From Tanypteryx hageni (lineage: Eukaryota; Arthropoda; Insecta; Odonata; Petaluridae), in contig CM054116.1 in the NCBI GenBank assembly GCA_028673005.1, forward strand, positions 39,126,577-39,190,576: a DNA stretch of 64,000 nt, written 5' to 3'. Positions 35,670 through 47,935 of the stretch are shown here, piece after piece (position 1 is the stretch's first letter; every line of letters starts with the position of its first letter). A program made the position numbers and the translations under genes. The notes under the pieces are model-generated. The model saw nothing but the letters and a program-made list of their open reading frames with translations, had not been told where the DNA came from and did no database searches.

Positions 35670-37338
35670 TTTGTAGAGCCTTTAGATTTTTCTCGCAGTT
35701 CCTTAAAATATTTATTATCATATAACCTTTTTGGAGTTTTAAGAAATATTACAGTTATGAAGAAAGTCACGCGGTGTCCACGTAAGATTTTTCTTTCTGC
35801 TATAATCTTTTTTCTGCCCTCATCTCCATTATTCCCTTTTCCTCGCTTTTTCATGCTTATCATTGTTTTTTAATCCCTTGTTCTCTACCCTTTCTCTTCC
35901 ATTCTCAAATATATCTCCTCTCCGTTTGTTTTTCTCTCTTTGCATCACGTCCCTTTATTTCTTTCTTTCATGAATCCCTTTTTCTTCCATGCCGCATTGT
36001 TTTGGGAACACTATCTCTACATAACTTTCTCTAGGGAATTCTCATTCCTTCTCATTATCTCCGTCCATCCAAGTTCGTTCACGTGCCTCATCTTTCCCCT
36101 TTTTTGCCGGAATCGACTTAGTTCGTCTCTCACTGCTTTCGCTCTGTATTCTCTCGAAAAATCTTTCCTCAAGTGTCGATGCGGACTATAATCACCGGCC
36201 TCCCTCCGACCCTCTCCCCTCACCCTCTGCTCATGTATCAGCGCATCCGCGCATTCATTTTTCCCCTTCCACGCGGTGGTCCCTTCTCTTCCGTTGCGAA
36301 GCAACGCTCTCTAGTCTTTTCTCCGGGCGAATCTTGCATTTTTTTCCTTCCTCCGGACGCGGAGATAAAGAAGAGAGAGAGAGAAAGAGGGACGGCAGGA
36401 GAGGGTGAGGGGGAGAGGAGGTTGAAAAAAGGCAAAGGGATGAGATTGCTTGCTTACTCGTGGAACGTCGCGTTGTCTCGATTTTTTTCGTTTATAAATA
36501 GTTTTTTTTTGAGGGAAGGCGTGGGCGTGGGAATATTTCTCGGATTTTTTCCCTCGGAACTAGCGCATCGATCGGCGGAGCGAGATTACTGAATGGCAAC
36601 GTCTTGTTTATGCTTTCTCGATCTCGATTCCTCTACCTTTTTGGTGGTGAGTTTAGGTGCGGCGGAAAGCAGCGTATGTTTTCGGTAGGTTGCGTTAAGC
36701 AAATAAAATTTGTATCGATTCCGGGAAATTTTATCGCCGCCGGTTCAAATTTCTCTCTGCTCTTTCGGAACGCGGATGAAAGGGAGGTCGAGAATCGTTT
36801 TATTCCGGAGCATGGGATTACGCTAACGTAAGTAAGTAAGTAAATTCCAGAGAATATACTCTGTCCGAAGATGGATCGGAGAAACGCGGTTTCGCGATTA
36901 TATAACGAGGAATAAGATTTTCGTATGAATCGCTGACGTCTCGTCTGTTCCATCGCAGCTTAGTTTACATAAAACTATTTAAATGACGTTGTCAGCAACA
37001 TGCCGGAGAGTTCAATTTAAGATGAAATCCCAGTTAACCGTTAAATATTCGAGTGTTACCTACGTTTGGCGAAGAAATATTTAACGATAGCATAGGATTA
37101 AAGACATTTAAAGTTTCAGACTGTGCGTTTATTTATTTTTGTTTGGTTTACGAGTTAGCTGTTGATCCAGCAAAAGAAAAACTAATTCTAACAATAATTT
37201 TGATTTTCTTTCGAATCGCATGTTGATTTTTTTTAAAGTTATGTGAGTTGCATCTGTAATAATAAAAGAAGTTGCGTGTGTGTCTGTGGCAGTCGTAACT
37301 TTTCAGAAAATAATCGTAGGAGCTTCAATATTTAGCAA
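35670..37338. other. Non-coding stretch with C/T and purine patches
   Basis: 35820-36130 is T/C-rich and 36370-36445 is G/A-rich. A (GTAA)n run at about 36828-36842 creates overlapping GTAAGT splice-donor-like sites after a 75-codon frame (36604-36831). No acceptor or homology supports an exon. Confidence 0.35.
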
Positions 37339-37975
37339 CAGCTTCAGATTAATCATGAGGGTTATAGTGCCAAAAATAATTCAAATGGGCCCACGGGGGC
37401 CCAAGGGGTTCCCATGGAAGTGTTGGTCCAAATTTCGGGTTTAAAAAAAGATATCTCAGCAACCAATTGACCGATTTTGATGAATGCTCTTCCAATATCA
37501 ATTTTTTGATGAGACACATTTTCGAGCCGAAAAGGGACAAAATCGGTGTGCAGGGTCGAAAGGTTATAGTGTAAGGGCAGGTCCACATTTCGGTTAAAAA
37601 AATATATCTCGATAACGAATTGACCGATTTCATTGAAACCTTCTCTGATACCAATGCTTTTCTGAGATACATATTTGAGCTATCAATAAAAGGCGTGAAC
37701 GATATTTACCTTTTTCAACCATCGAGTGATAATTAGAAGTCTGTCTTTTTTCATAATTTTATTTACAAGTTCCTAACATTCTGAATAGATCTTCCAGATT
37801 ATCTCCAGGACTATTAAGCAGCTTCAGGTTGATCATAAGAGATGCTGTGCCAAATGTAATTTAAATCGTCCACGGGGTTCTCATGGAACGGTCGGTCCAA
37901 ATTTCGGTTTTTTAAGAAATCTCAGCAACCAATTCACCGATTTTGTTGAATCCTCCACCAATATCACTGTTGAAA
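37339..37975. repeat. 480-bp-period tandem repeat (one full unit plus partial)
   Basis: The unit starts with CAGCTTCAG at 37339 and again at 37819. Both copies share CACGGGG, CATGGAA, GGTCCAAATTTCGG, ATCTCAGCAACCAATT and ACCGATTTTG. A third related but weaker block lies inside unit 1 at about 37575-37680. Non-coding, and I recognise no family. Confidence 0.65.
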
Positions 37976-39185
37976 CAAGAAACGTAAAGACTTAAAACTT
38001 GATACACATACTAAAGAGACGTTGAGGATATGCACCTCGATGCCAGAACTTTGATTTCTTTGGGGGAGGGAGGTATCAAATTTGAGTCTATATTTAGTTT
38101 GTTCATACCAATTAAAGGGGAATATTGGTTACGCACCCTGAGTTTGAATGAAAATATTAGCGGGTGGTATGTGCGTGGAACATTCGAAACTCTAAACCCG
38201 GGGCAAAGCTCTAGTCATTAAAAAAAGATCCGAGTAATAAGGTGAATCTAATTACTCCGAGAAAGCTCTTTAGATGTTTTTTCTTTTCTTCAGTCTATAA
38301 TTCATTTTTTTCGAAAAGGGTTCGAATTCATTTAACGGTGTTATTCTAACGCGTGGTAGTGATTAGCTTGCGTAAGCGATCCGTGAAATTCGACTTAAAT
38401 TAGTAGGCCTCTGACCCCGGCGGAGGCAGTATGGGTATCGACCCGGTCGCCTGGAGAAGATCGCTGTGCGCGATCATTTATGCTAACGAAGAAGGGATTC
38501 TTTTTAAACGAAAATGGCAGACGTGCTTTACTCCCAAGATTATTTAATTATTGTTTCCTTGGCCAGTGAAGTTTAATCCACTGATTTAGATGGTCAGCAG
38601 GTTCTAGAAATAATTCTGAAAGAGATTTTTAATGAATAGAAGGAAAGTGAAGTAAAAAGTCGGCTTGCGCTGAAATTATGATAATAATTAATTCCCCAAC
38701 TTTTCTTTTAAGCAAGCTCGAATTTTTTAAGGTTCATCGAAGATGTCATTGTTTTGAGGATACGGGTATATGGGTGAGTTGGACGGTATTGCTTTTAACT
38801 TTGTGGTATTCGATTTCAAATAACCAGAGAAAATAACATCGCATCACAGTTTTTAAATCTTAGCTCATGAACCGGCTTAGTATCTAAAGCAATATCATAC
38901 GTTGCAATTAAAAAACTGCGGTATACAAAACTTATTTTTTCTTTGTTTTATTGTGAGTGTTCTTGGCCAAGTAATGCGAAGAGCGATGTTTTGTCAGCTT
39001 TTTATATTGTAGCCTATATGCACGGTGATACATCTTTGCATTAGCATATTCTATAAAAGAGACGGAGAATTGTCAAAAGTTTTAAGCGGACGAGATGAAT
39101 TCCATCATACACAAAAATTAGGTCATTCTAGGTCACCTTTAACCTTCACTTTTTTACCTTTTCTTCAAGGAAGGTGGTAATTATA
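37976..39185. other. Non-coding stretch
   Basis: AT-rich apart from a GC-rich patch at about 38400-38475. Nothing recognised. Confidence 0.4.
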
Positions 39186-39657
39186 CAGGGAACTGTCGTT
39201 CAACAAACAACATCCGTTCCTGAAAAGCGTTCGTAAAACGGAAATTCGTTGAACGATCGTAATTTTTTCCATTAAAACTCCAAAATTATGTGGAATACAT
39301 TTCCTCCTTATCGGTACGCGTGAGGTCCTTCAAGTATAAGTGGATATTTGTAAATATATTTTGAGTAACAAACAGCACGTTCGGTGACATCATATTAAGC
39401 CTCTCAAGAAATGCTGACGCTAGGAAAAATGCGTGGTAAAGTGGACACAGGAAGAAACCATGGGTAAACAAGAGGGTCTTTGTGACCCCTAGAGCTATCG
39501 TAAACATCCGAGTTTTTTCGATCTGAGTTTGATACATGTTATTTAGTTCGTTAAAATGAACGGAATTTTCGGCGAAAAGTAAAGCTATAAAATTCAATTC
39601 ATTCATTAAAGCGAACATTCATTCAACGAACGTTCGTTGAATAGGAGTTACTTGCAG
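39186..39657. mobile_element. pogo/Tigger-like MITE candidate
   Basis: The interval is bounded by TA dinucleotides (39184-39185 and 39658-39659). The left end CAGGGAACTGTCGTTCAAC and the reverse-complemented right end CTGCAAGTAACTCCTATTCAAC are imperfect terminal repeats. Inside are repeated CGTTGAACGA/CGAACGTTCG motifs typical of pogo-type MITEs. No transposase is present. The 110-codon frame at 39286-39618 on the minus strand lies within it and has no transposase motif. Confidence 0.45.
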
Positions 39658-39709
39658 TAGTCGAATTTGTCGACAACCATGGGTTGGGGAAATTTCCGTG
39701 AGTGGTTTA

Positions 39710-40444
39710 TTCTCTCTCTCTCTCTCTCTTTCGCGCCGCCTTAAACTCCGAAAAAAATCAAACAATTTTATATCGAAAGGAGCGCAAAGAAATCACCGAA
39801 GGAACATAAATGTAGCCGGCGTCTTTAAACACACACACGTACGCATAGAGAGACGGAAAGAAGCGTGCACGAAATATGGTTTCGCGAAAATATACTGTCG
39901 CAGTCGGGAGGAGAGAAGCGGCGGAGGAGGAAGAAACCACACACGCGCGCACAGACTCACGCAAAAAGAGCAAACAGAAGAGCCATGAATCCGGAAAAAT
40001 GTCTGCGGAACAAACGCGGAGAACAAATGGAGGGGGAGGGGGAAGAAGGCAGAATGGAGAGGGAAGGGTTGGGGGAGGAAGAAAAAACGAGCAAACCTCC
40101 ACATAAAAAACTCTGCATTATGCAAAGGGAAAAAGCGATGCCGATAGACACACTCGGGGGATGCACGTGACTGTCGTCTCAATGGCGTCGTCGTCTCCGT
40201 ATTCCTTCTCCTCCTTCCTCGCTCGTTGGATGAAAAAAATCCACTACCGCCACCCTTTGTATTTTGGGAGGGGAACTTACCCCACCCCGCCCTCTCCTTG
40301 CTTCCCTAACCCTATCCTCTTCATCCCCTTCCCTTCAACCACCTTTCTTCCCCAAAAAGGATCGCTATGGTGCGCTGGGCACCTTTCCAAGAAAGCACCA
40401 TAAGAGAGAGGGAGAGACTGGCAGGGAGTGGAATATAGAGAGAG
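39710..40444. other. Non-coding stretch with purine and pyrimidine patches
   Basis: (CT)n at about 39711-39729, G/A-rich sequence from 39900 to 40090, and C/T-rich sequence from 40190 to 40350. Frames in both orientations are low complexity. Confidence 0.45.
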
Positions 40445-40705
40445 GGAAAGAAAGAAGATAGGGCGGGGAGAGAGGGCGGGGAGAGAGGGCGGGGAGAGAG
40501 GGCGGGGGAGAGATGGCGAGGGAGACAGGGCGGGAGAGACAGGACGGGGAGAGAGGGCGGGGGAGAGAGGGCGGGGGCGAGAGGGAGGGGGGTGAGAGGG
40601 AGGGGGGCGAGAGGGCGGGGGGCGAGAGGGAGGGGGGCGAGAGGGCGGGGGGAGAGAGGGCGGGTGGAGAGAGGGCGGGGGGAGAGAGGGCGGATGGAGA
40701 AAGGG
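40445..40705. repeat. G-rich minisatellite (GAGAGAGGGCGGGG)n
   Basis: About 18 variant copies of a 14-17-bp unit with GGGCGGGG and GGGAGGGGGG cores. The plus strand is nearly all purine with many G-runs, giving strong G-quadruplex potential, with an i-motif possible opposite. It produces artefactual P/L/R-repeat frames on the minus strand (40321-41124). Confidence 0.9.
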
Positions 40706-42080
40706 AATACGTGGTTGGATAAAATGGAGAGGGCGGAAACGGAGAATTTTTTGGGGATGGATATTTTTTGGCAGGGATAGAGAGGGATAGAGAGTGAGGG
40801 AAAGGGAGAGTTTGAAGGGAGAATGGTTAGAGAGGAAAGAAATGGAGGTTTCTGGTGGGCGGAAATTTTTCGTCTAGAGGAGAAAGGAAGAGCGAGATTC
40901 TGGACGGAGTATAGGTGGACAGGAAATGTAGAAAGAAAAAATAACGGCGGAATTGATGCGAGGTTTGATTCTGGGTGTAATATGCCAGGTAAAATTACGT
41001 TGACATTTAAGTAAAAAGAAACGTATGGAAGAGTCTTAGAGGAAAATGTGAAAACACAGAAAAGTTTGAGGGGTGGAGAAAATATAGGAAAGAAATAAAT
41101 GGAATTAAGTCTGAAGAATTTCACAAATGAGAGTCGTGAATAGTTAAATAAATGGAAGTTTAAAAAAGATCACCCACGCAGATTTGTTTGCGTATATTAA
41201 AAGGTAATTATTTATTTTAATACAAGAAATGTTTAGCTAATTTAAAAATGTTTGGCCAACGTTTGGCGACATGATGATAATGATACATTTTATAGGTAAC
41301 TAGATCAGTGTGAAATAGGAATGAAATCAATAGAATTTACCCATTTAGAGAGAAAAAACTAAGAGATTTTTAAAGAATCGGGTGACATTTTAGCAATAAT
41401 AAGGCGAAAAATTAAATAAATACTTCGCGATGTTAGAACTCCTCATTAATGTGAAAGAAATAAAAACTGAAACTTTTAACTGTTACTATCTTAATTAGAA
41501 TAATCACGGGGTAAAGTTAATTTTTCAAATTACAGTAGAAATTTAAGAAGAGTTATTCGAGCAAAAATTAAAAGCCATCAAATATGAAATCTTTCTTTGT
41601 TTTATTAGAGTATTTCGTAACTACTCTTAATCAAGTCACTGCGTATGAAATCTGAAATAATTAAATGAATCCTGGCTAACAAAAGACAATTATGGATTAA
41701 TAACACATATCAATAGGTATTGAAAGTAGATACCAAGTGAAGGATATAGATATAATAATTAATTAAAATCCTTATGTGAACGAAGGGGTTGATTAAGAAA
41801 CATGTAAAACGTACCTTAAATTGTAAGTAATCATTTTTGGGTAAGGAAAAGAATGGAATAGCTAAGATCTAACGTGAAGAAATGGTGGAGAGAAATCATA
41901 GATTTGGAACCTAGAAAAAAACGTTGAATCTGCTATGATATATTTTAAAACATATCTAAATTCTTATAATATATTATAAAGATTCGGGAGAGGCAAGGGA
42001 GATGAGATGTAAAATACCAAAACGAATTCTTGTAGAAAACAACATTTACCTAATATAGAGAAAAGAAAATCTATAAAATA
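40706..42080. other. Purine-rich then AT-rich non-coding stretch
   Basis: G/A-rich to about 40860, then AT-rich. No feature recognised. Confidence 0.45.
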
Positions 42081-42990
42081 CTTTGCGGATAACGAAAGAA
42101 AAGAGGGGGAAAAGGACGAGCTAGGTACGATAAGATCTAAATCGAGGGACCCGATAAAAAAGAATTAGCTGTGAGTGGGAGAGAGAGAATACTGTATCGC
42201 GAAGCTGTAGAATGTTTGGGGAATATGAGGCAAGGGAAAGGCGAGGAAAATATTAAATCAAACCGGAATAGGAGACGGCGAGAATGAAAGAGATAGATTG
42301 AGATGCGATTCTAACAGATATGAGGTGAAGGGGAGAGAATCCAAGGGGAATAAAGCGGTGGAAATATTAGGCCAAGGAGGAAACGAAGGAAGAAATTCCC
42401 CCGAAAGGAGGAGTTTGGAGGTGCGGTTAGGGGAGGGAAGGACGAGGTAAGAGCGATGGGAGAAGAGGAGGAGTTCTCTGAAGAGAGGATGATGAAGTTG
42501 AAATGGATGGCATGTGTGATGCAAGGAGAAGGGGTAGAAGAGGGCGTAGAGTGATGCGGGGCGAAATTTGGAAGGAATGGCTGAGAGGTGAGAGATGGGG
42601 TTCGAGGGAGGAGGAGGAAGGAAGGAAGAGGAACTTAGATTTAGGCGATGAAATGAGTGGTAAGGGGGAAGGGGATGGGAACGGAGGATGGATTTTGGAG
42701 AGGTCGAATGAGAGAGTTTTTGGGAGATGTGTTTGGCAGGAGTGAGATGGAAGGCGTGAAAGGGAGAGGCAATGGAGAAGAAGGATGGGTTGTTGTTGTT
42801 GTCTGATGGGTGTTGGAGTTAGGGCATTTGGCGGAGAGAATTGAAGGAGGGAGCGGATGGGGGAATTTTGGAGGCGGTGGGGCGGAGAAAGGGGAAATGA
42901 GTATTGGGATCTGGAGGAAGTGGGTTGGCTTGATGGATAAATGGCGTGTGCTGTGGAGGAGAACTTGATGGCGCTGTTCGTTTGGAAGGA
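42081..42990. repeat. Polypurine block, about 0.9 kb
   Basis: The plus strand is dominated by G and A (GGAGGAGGAAGG and GGGAGAGAA motifs), with no clean tandem unit. Confidence 0.65.
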
Positions 42991-45439
42991 GAAGAAATGC
43001 TAGTGGACAAAGCTCTGACGGCTCCTATGGCGTAAGCCTTTTTTAAAATCTCTTTGCGAACGAAATTCATCCTTTTGGTTTCATCTTATTGGAGGAAAGT
43101 GATCATGTGGTTAAAAAATGGCGAGCTGTTTTTTATATCGACGGTTGTAATTGAAACAAAGAACACTTTTACGAGTGAAAAGACAGGTGTACAATTATAA
43201 ATGTTGTACATCAGTTGAAAGTTTGATTTTGAGTCAGAATTTTGTAAAGAAAGAAAATATTTGTCGACAATTATAATTCAGGTTAGGTTTATTCTTGAAA
43301 CATCAAATGCTGTAATTTAATTATTTCATTTTATAGCCATAAAATCTTCGAGTTCAGGCACAAACTAGTACTCATCAGCAGCAATTCATCATGAGATCAT
43401 GCACAATATTTAAATTTGATGCCTGTGTCTGCTTACGCAAGTGCAGATGTTTAGCAGGAGATGTGATTTTTGATGACATGAACATATTAATTAGTTTAAT
43501 GAAAATGATTAACATAAAACATATTCAGATACTATGAATGAGAATAAAAATATTCACGGAGGAATCCGGCAAAAATAAAATCAACATCGTGGAGCAACAA
43601 TACGGACCTGCAGGTTTTAATAACACGATGTAAGAGACTTAAAGAGATGGACGAGTCTCGACACAGCTCCAAGAAATGAAAGACGTGCTGGATCCAGGTT
43701 TGAATCCATTATTAGGATACACCGACCGGGGTTATACTCGATTTGCGTTGCAAATTTTGCATAATTATTTTACTAAGCGAAAATTATTAACGTTAAAATA
43801 ATGAACTAAAACGCAGTTAGTTGATTATAGTATATGAAAACGACCGCGAATTAAAGAAGAAATAAAGTAGAAGAGACCCTTTATTAGCACTATACATATT
43901 TTCGAACAATATGACCTAATAGCGCACTTTATTGTTAGTGAGGGAGAGAAAATATAAGACACGAAAGGTTAAAAAAAAGCTCTCTTACTTGATGTTCAAG
44001 AAATCAAACGTGAGATAAATTGAGGAACAAACACGTAAAAATAGTTTTAACCCGAAAATTTGTAGGCACTCCGACTCGAGGCAGATAGATAGATAAATAA
44101 ATCACTTCAAGGTTTGATCGATTTTACGTAATAATCCTACCAAGCAGCAGAAATATACCACAGCATGTAAAAACAACGTGAGAAGAACGCAAATAACTCA
44201 CCTTAATGTGTAATAAGAACCTTTGAAGTTTGCTGGTTCAGCGAGTTCGTTTGAACACATCCGGCGGTTTGGGGCCTACTTATTGCGATTTCGAACGGCA
44301 TCGCTGGGCATTTAAATCTCAAAGATAATATCTCTCAGTCACTTCATGAAAATCGACCGGTATAATTACTAAGGACGGTTCATTAATGCGGCTATTTCAA
44401 GTGGGCGAACTCACCTCTTCTCCCGTATCCTATTCAGGCTGAAAATGGAGATCCGGGCTCTTTTCGAGCGGAAGGGGCCAACGAGAAACGAAATAAGGAA
44501 ACCGAGTGTCTTTTGCGATAAAAGAGCGGGAAACACAATGGGTTCAGTGAAAACTTGGTTTTGTCATTTTCTGTAAGGAGAACCTAATTAGCCCCACGCG
44601 GGAGATCACAGTTTTATAATTGGTATTAGCTCATTTTAATCTTTTATGAACTTTGAAGACTAAGGCAGAATTATCGATCGTTATTTTTAAGTTTCTTTGG
44701 AATATAAATTCGTCTTTAATCTGCGCTGAAAACTTTTTAAAACTACATAATTTGTTTATTTTCCGCTACTAAAGAATAGTGCAAAAATTGAACATTAGTG
44801 GTGGTCGAATTTTGAATAAAGGGTCCTGTAATGGACTTATGTTTAAAAATCATCTCCAGCGTAATTATACATAAGTGGAGTTCAATTGTTAAAAGCGCTT
44901 CTGTACTGTTTGCGGCAGCAATAAGCTGCGTGCATACAAGGGAATGTAGTTAATTATTTCATAGTGTACTTATTTAGAATGCTCTCAAAAGATACTGAAT
45001 TAATAGAGAAAACAAAAACAGTTTATTCCATGTTTAATGTGTAAAAAGGTTGTCTGAAACCTAAAGTTTCATAGAAACTATATGCTTTGCATTAAAATAT
45101 ATTATGTTAATCCTGCTTCATGTGGAAGTCCTAAAAAAAATTCAAACTTTTGGTCAATACGCATTTTCCGTGATACGTTTCCTCTCTTCTGCCAGAAAAA
45201 TCTTCTTTCGAAACAATAATGATTTCATTTGGCAAATATCTCATATCTTTGAGACATGATACATCGAAATAACTGTCGGGAAAATACCAAGGGAAAATAA
45301 ATCCATTAACATGGCTTATCAACGAGTAGGCACCATAGCTTGATTCTGTTCCTGTTACGAAATAATTCCATTCCGCGCATTAGTAAAATTTTCACTTTTA
45401 CTCTGGACTCATCCTCTAGTTTTATTATTAGAAACTCAA
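42991..45439. other. AT-rich non-coding stretch
   Basis: No gene recognised. 44230-44600 is more GC-rich and low in repeats. A lone B-box-like GGTTTGAATCC near 43698 has no A box. Confidence 0.4.
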
Positions 45440-46450
45440 AAGTAAATCGCGAGAGAGGGAAAAAGAGATTTTAGAACAAAATCGCTGGAAGAGAGGAGAA
45501 ATCTTCTCAAGAATCAGAGATGCGAACAAAACGGATGTGATCGCAAAAAGGGAAAGTAGTTCAACACAGTAACCATGGAGGGGAAACTTGTCGGAGTGAA
45601 ACGAAAAGACGTGTGTTTTTAATGTATTTTTTCTCTCGAGTCCTTAGGAATAAAGGAGTGAAGAAATGGGCAAAGACGAATCGGAGGAGAAGGGTTTTGG
45701 GACAGTGCGAGACCGAGAGAGAAAGAGAGAGAGAAAGATGGTGGAAGATGGTAAAAGAAAAAAGAAAGTCTCGAGTGGGAGGGTATGGAAGTATAGTGCG
45801 GACGAGATGGGATGGAGAGAGTTTGCGTGGGAAGAGCAGTAGGTGAGAGGGGGGAGGGAATCGCGGAGTCTTGAGTGTGCCAAGAGATTGAGAGGGTTGG
45901 AATGCCAGGGAGATGCACGGGGTGGCGGAAGGCGTGGAAAGATTCCAATTGGATCGGAGTGAGGAGGTAGATTTTAAAGGGAGGAAATGGGTGCGGAGTG
46001 AGGGGTGGGTCGGAAGGCCGATAGAAGGAGGGGGGAGGTAATAGTGGGCGGAGAATAGTGCGGATAAAGAGGGACAAAGAGATGAGAGGAATGAAAATGG
46101 GGAGGGGTTTTTCGAAACCAGGGCTAAGGTGATGAGAGGCAGGGGGGGCGTGAAAGGGTGGGGATGGGATGAAAGTGTGAGCGGCAACTTGGAGGAGGAT
46201 GAAGGAGATGAGGAGGGGAGAGGAGGGGAACTACTCTTCTTCCTCTCATCTCTGGAAATCGGGAGGGGATGGGCGGTTGAAAATTTGCTCAGATTTGAGC
46301 CATTAATCGTTGTCTCTGGGCCGGAGGAGAAAGTGGGTGGAAACAAAGCGAAGAGAGAGGGAGATGAAAAATTGGGGAGTGCAAGAGGGGAAAAATGGAG
46401 TGAGAAGCTGTAAAATGGATGGAAGGAGAGGAGAAAGAGGGTTTTAAGGA
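45440..46450. repeat. Polypurine block, about 1 kb
   Basis: G/A-rich plus strand with GAGAGAGAAAGAGAGAGAG at about 45715. The 261-codon minus-strand frame (45561-46346) is S/P/L/H-rich and has no domain. Confidence 0.7.
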
Positions 46451-47628
46451 ATTCTCATGCATAGCTCCTACGCCTTAGTTGATCCTTCGAGTGAGCGAGT
46501 GAATGACGGGGCGAGAAGGGGATTTTTCCAGAAAAAATAGGGTGAATATTCGGGAACGCGAGTTTTGCGAGGGGGGAAGAGAGAGAGAGAGAGATAGAGA
46601 GAGGTAGGACGCCATAAAGGCTTTTGTGAGGGGGATGCGTGTACTCAGGAAATTGGATGTAATGAGCCGGTTCGAATTTCGATGGAGTCTCGGCGTATTT
46701 GCTTGTTAATGACTGAGGGAACCGTAAAATGAGTGAGACTGTAGGCAAAAGAGAATGCTCCTTCATAAATTTATTTCACGCGGATTTAGAAAACGTGTTT
46801 CTTAATATTTACTGATGTTTGTTATTCTTTATAATAGAAAAACTTCTATCTCAGAAAATGTCATTATTTTATTTAAAAGATTTTTTTTAATGTTAAATAG
46901 TAGTTTAATAAATTTATTTTAATTGCTATATATTTCTTTTTCCGGGTAAACTTTAAACTTAATCAAGTATTCCAAACGCATTATCATATTTATTTTCGTT
47001 TTTAACAAAAATTGCAATATCGATCGCCATATAAAATTACTGATTTACTGGCTTAGTATTTTATCAATAAATAATTCATTTAATATCTATTTAAAATATT
47101 TTAAAGTTGTAGGCATCAATTCTATAAATTAGTCACGTAATCGTTAGTAGTATTAGTAGTTATAATAGTGTAAATATGTTTATTATCAAGTTGTTTAGCA
47201 TATAATAGCCAGAAGCCATTGTGCAAAGTCGTTCAGTCAGTCGTTGGAAGAGACGTATTTTCTCACATTTAATGCAATTTAAAATAAACTGATGTGGGCA
47301 ACACATGACTTTTTCCATATTTATATGGCAAATTACATGTTGTTAGCTCTGGGATCGTTGTCAATATTTACTTCCCGTTGACAATTAAGAAAAGAAAAAG
47401 GAGTCTTACTAAGACGTAGCTAAGCGTCAATTGTTAACAATAGTCTTCGGTAGGTGGTGTGGTGGTGGCAGCTAAAAATATAAGGTATCTCTTAAACAAT
47501 GCATTATATGGAAAAATGTATCAAACAAAGGTTGTAGAAAATCAAATTCCCTACATTTATTCCAATACATTTTTACATTTATCAAATATTAAAGCAAATA
47601 TTTCAAAATAACGGATAAGTGACAAGAG
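46451..47628. other. AT-rich non-coding stretch
   Basis: A GA run at about 46574-46605, then strongly AT-rich. Nothing recognised. Confidence 0.4.
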
Positions 47629-47935
47629 TAAACACCCACTTCCGGTAAATCGAATTTTACAAAAAACTAAATAAATCTTTTAATTTTTATAAAAATGTTA
47701 AATATAAAATTTTGCATTGATCTGATTAATAGTTTTTGAGTTAGAGCGCCCACAAAAATCTATCACATACAGACAGACTGACAGACAGAGAGACAGACAC
47801 ACAGACATCATCGAGAAAATAGTCAAAACGTGTTCAGGGGACCTTAAAACATGTATTTCCGTTGAAATCTCGAATTCGATTTTTTTCATGAAAACAATAC
47901 TTTTTCTATACTTCGTATATAGAGAAAGTAAAAAT
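47629..47935 (+). repeat. Repeat family Q, copy C (most complete)
   Basis: Begins AACACCCACTTCCGGTAAAT, includes TTTTTGAGTTAGAGCGCCCA and an ACAG/ACAC-rich expansion (47768-47810). It ends GAAATCTCGAATTCGATTTT, CATGAAAACAATACTTT and the hairpin TATACTTCGTATA...GAGAAAGTAAAA. Copies A and B share the same 3' end, so the 3' boundary is fixed near the AGAAAGTAAAA tail. Non-autonomous; family unknown. Confidence 0.8.

Noticed and set aside
40321..41124. 267-codon minus-strand frame with Pro/Leu/Arg repeats
   Set aside because: It is a translation of the G-rich minisatellite at 40445-40705. The period of the amino acid repeats is that of the DNA unit.
45561..46346. 261-codon minus-strand frame
   Set aside because: Low-complexity S/P/L/H translation of a polypurine block; parallel frames in other phases are equally open.
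47629..47935. Endogenous viral or LTR sequence
   Set aside because: No LTR pairs, primer-binding site, polypurine tract or gag/pol frame, only a short retroposon-like repeat.
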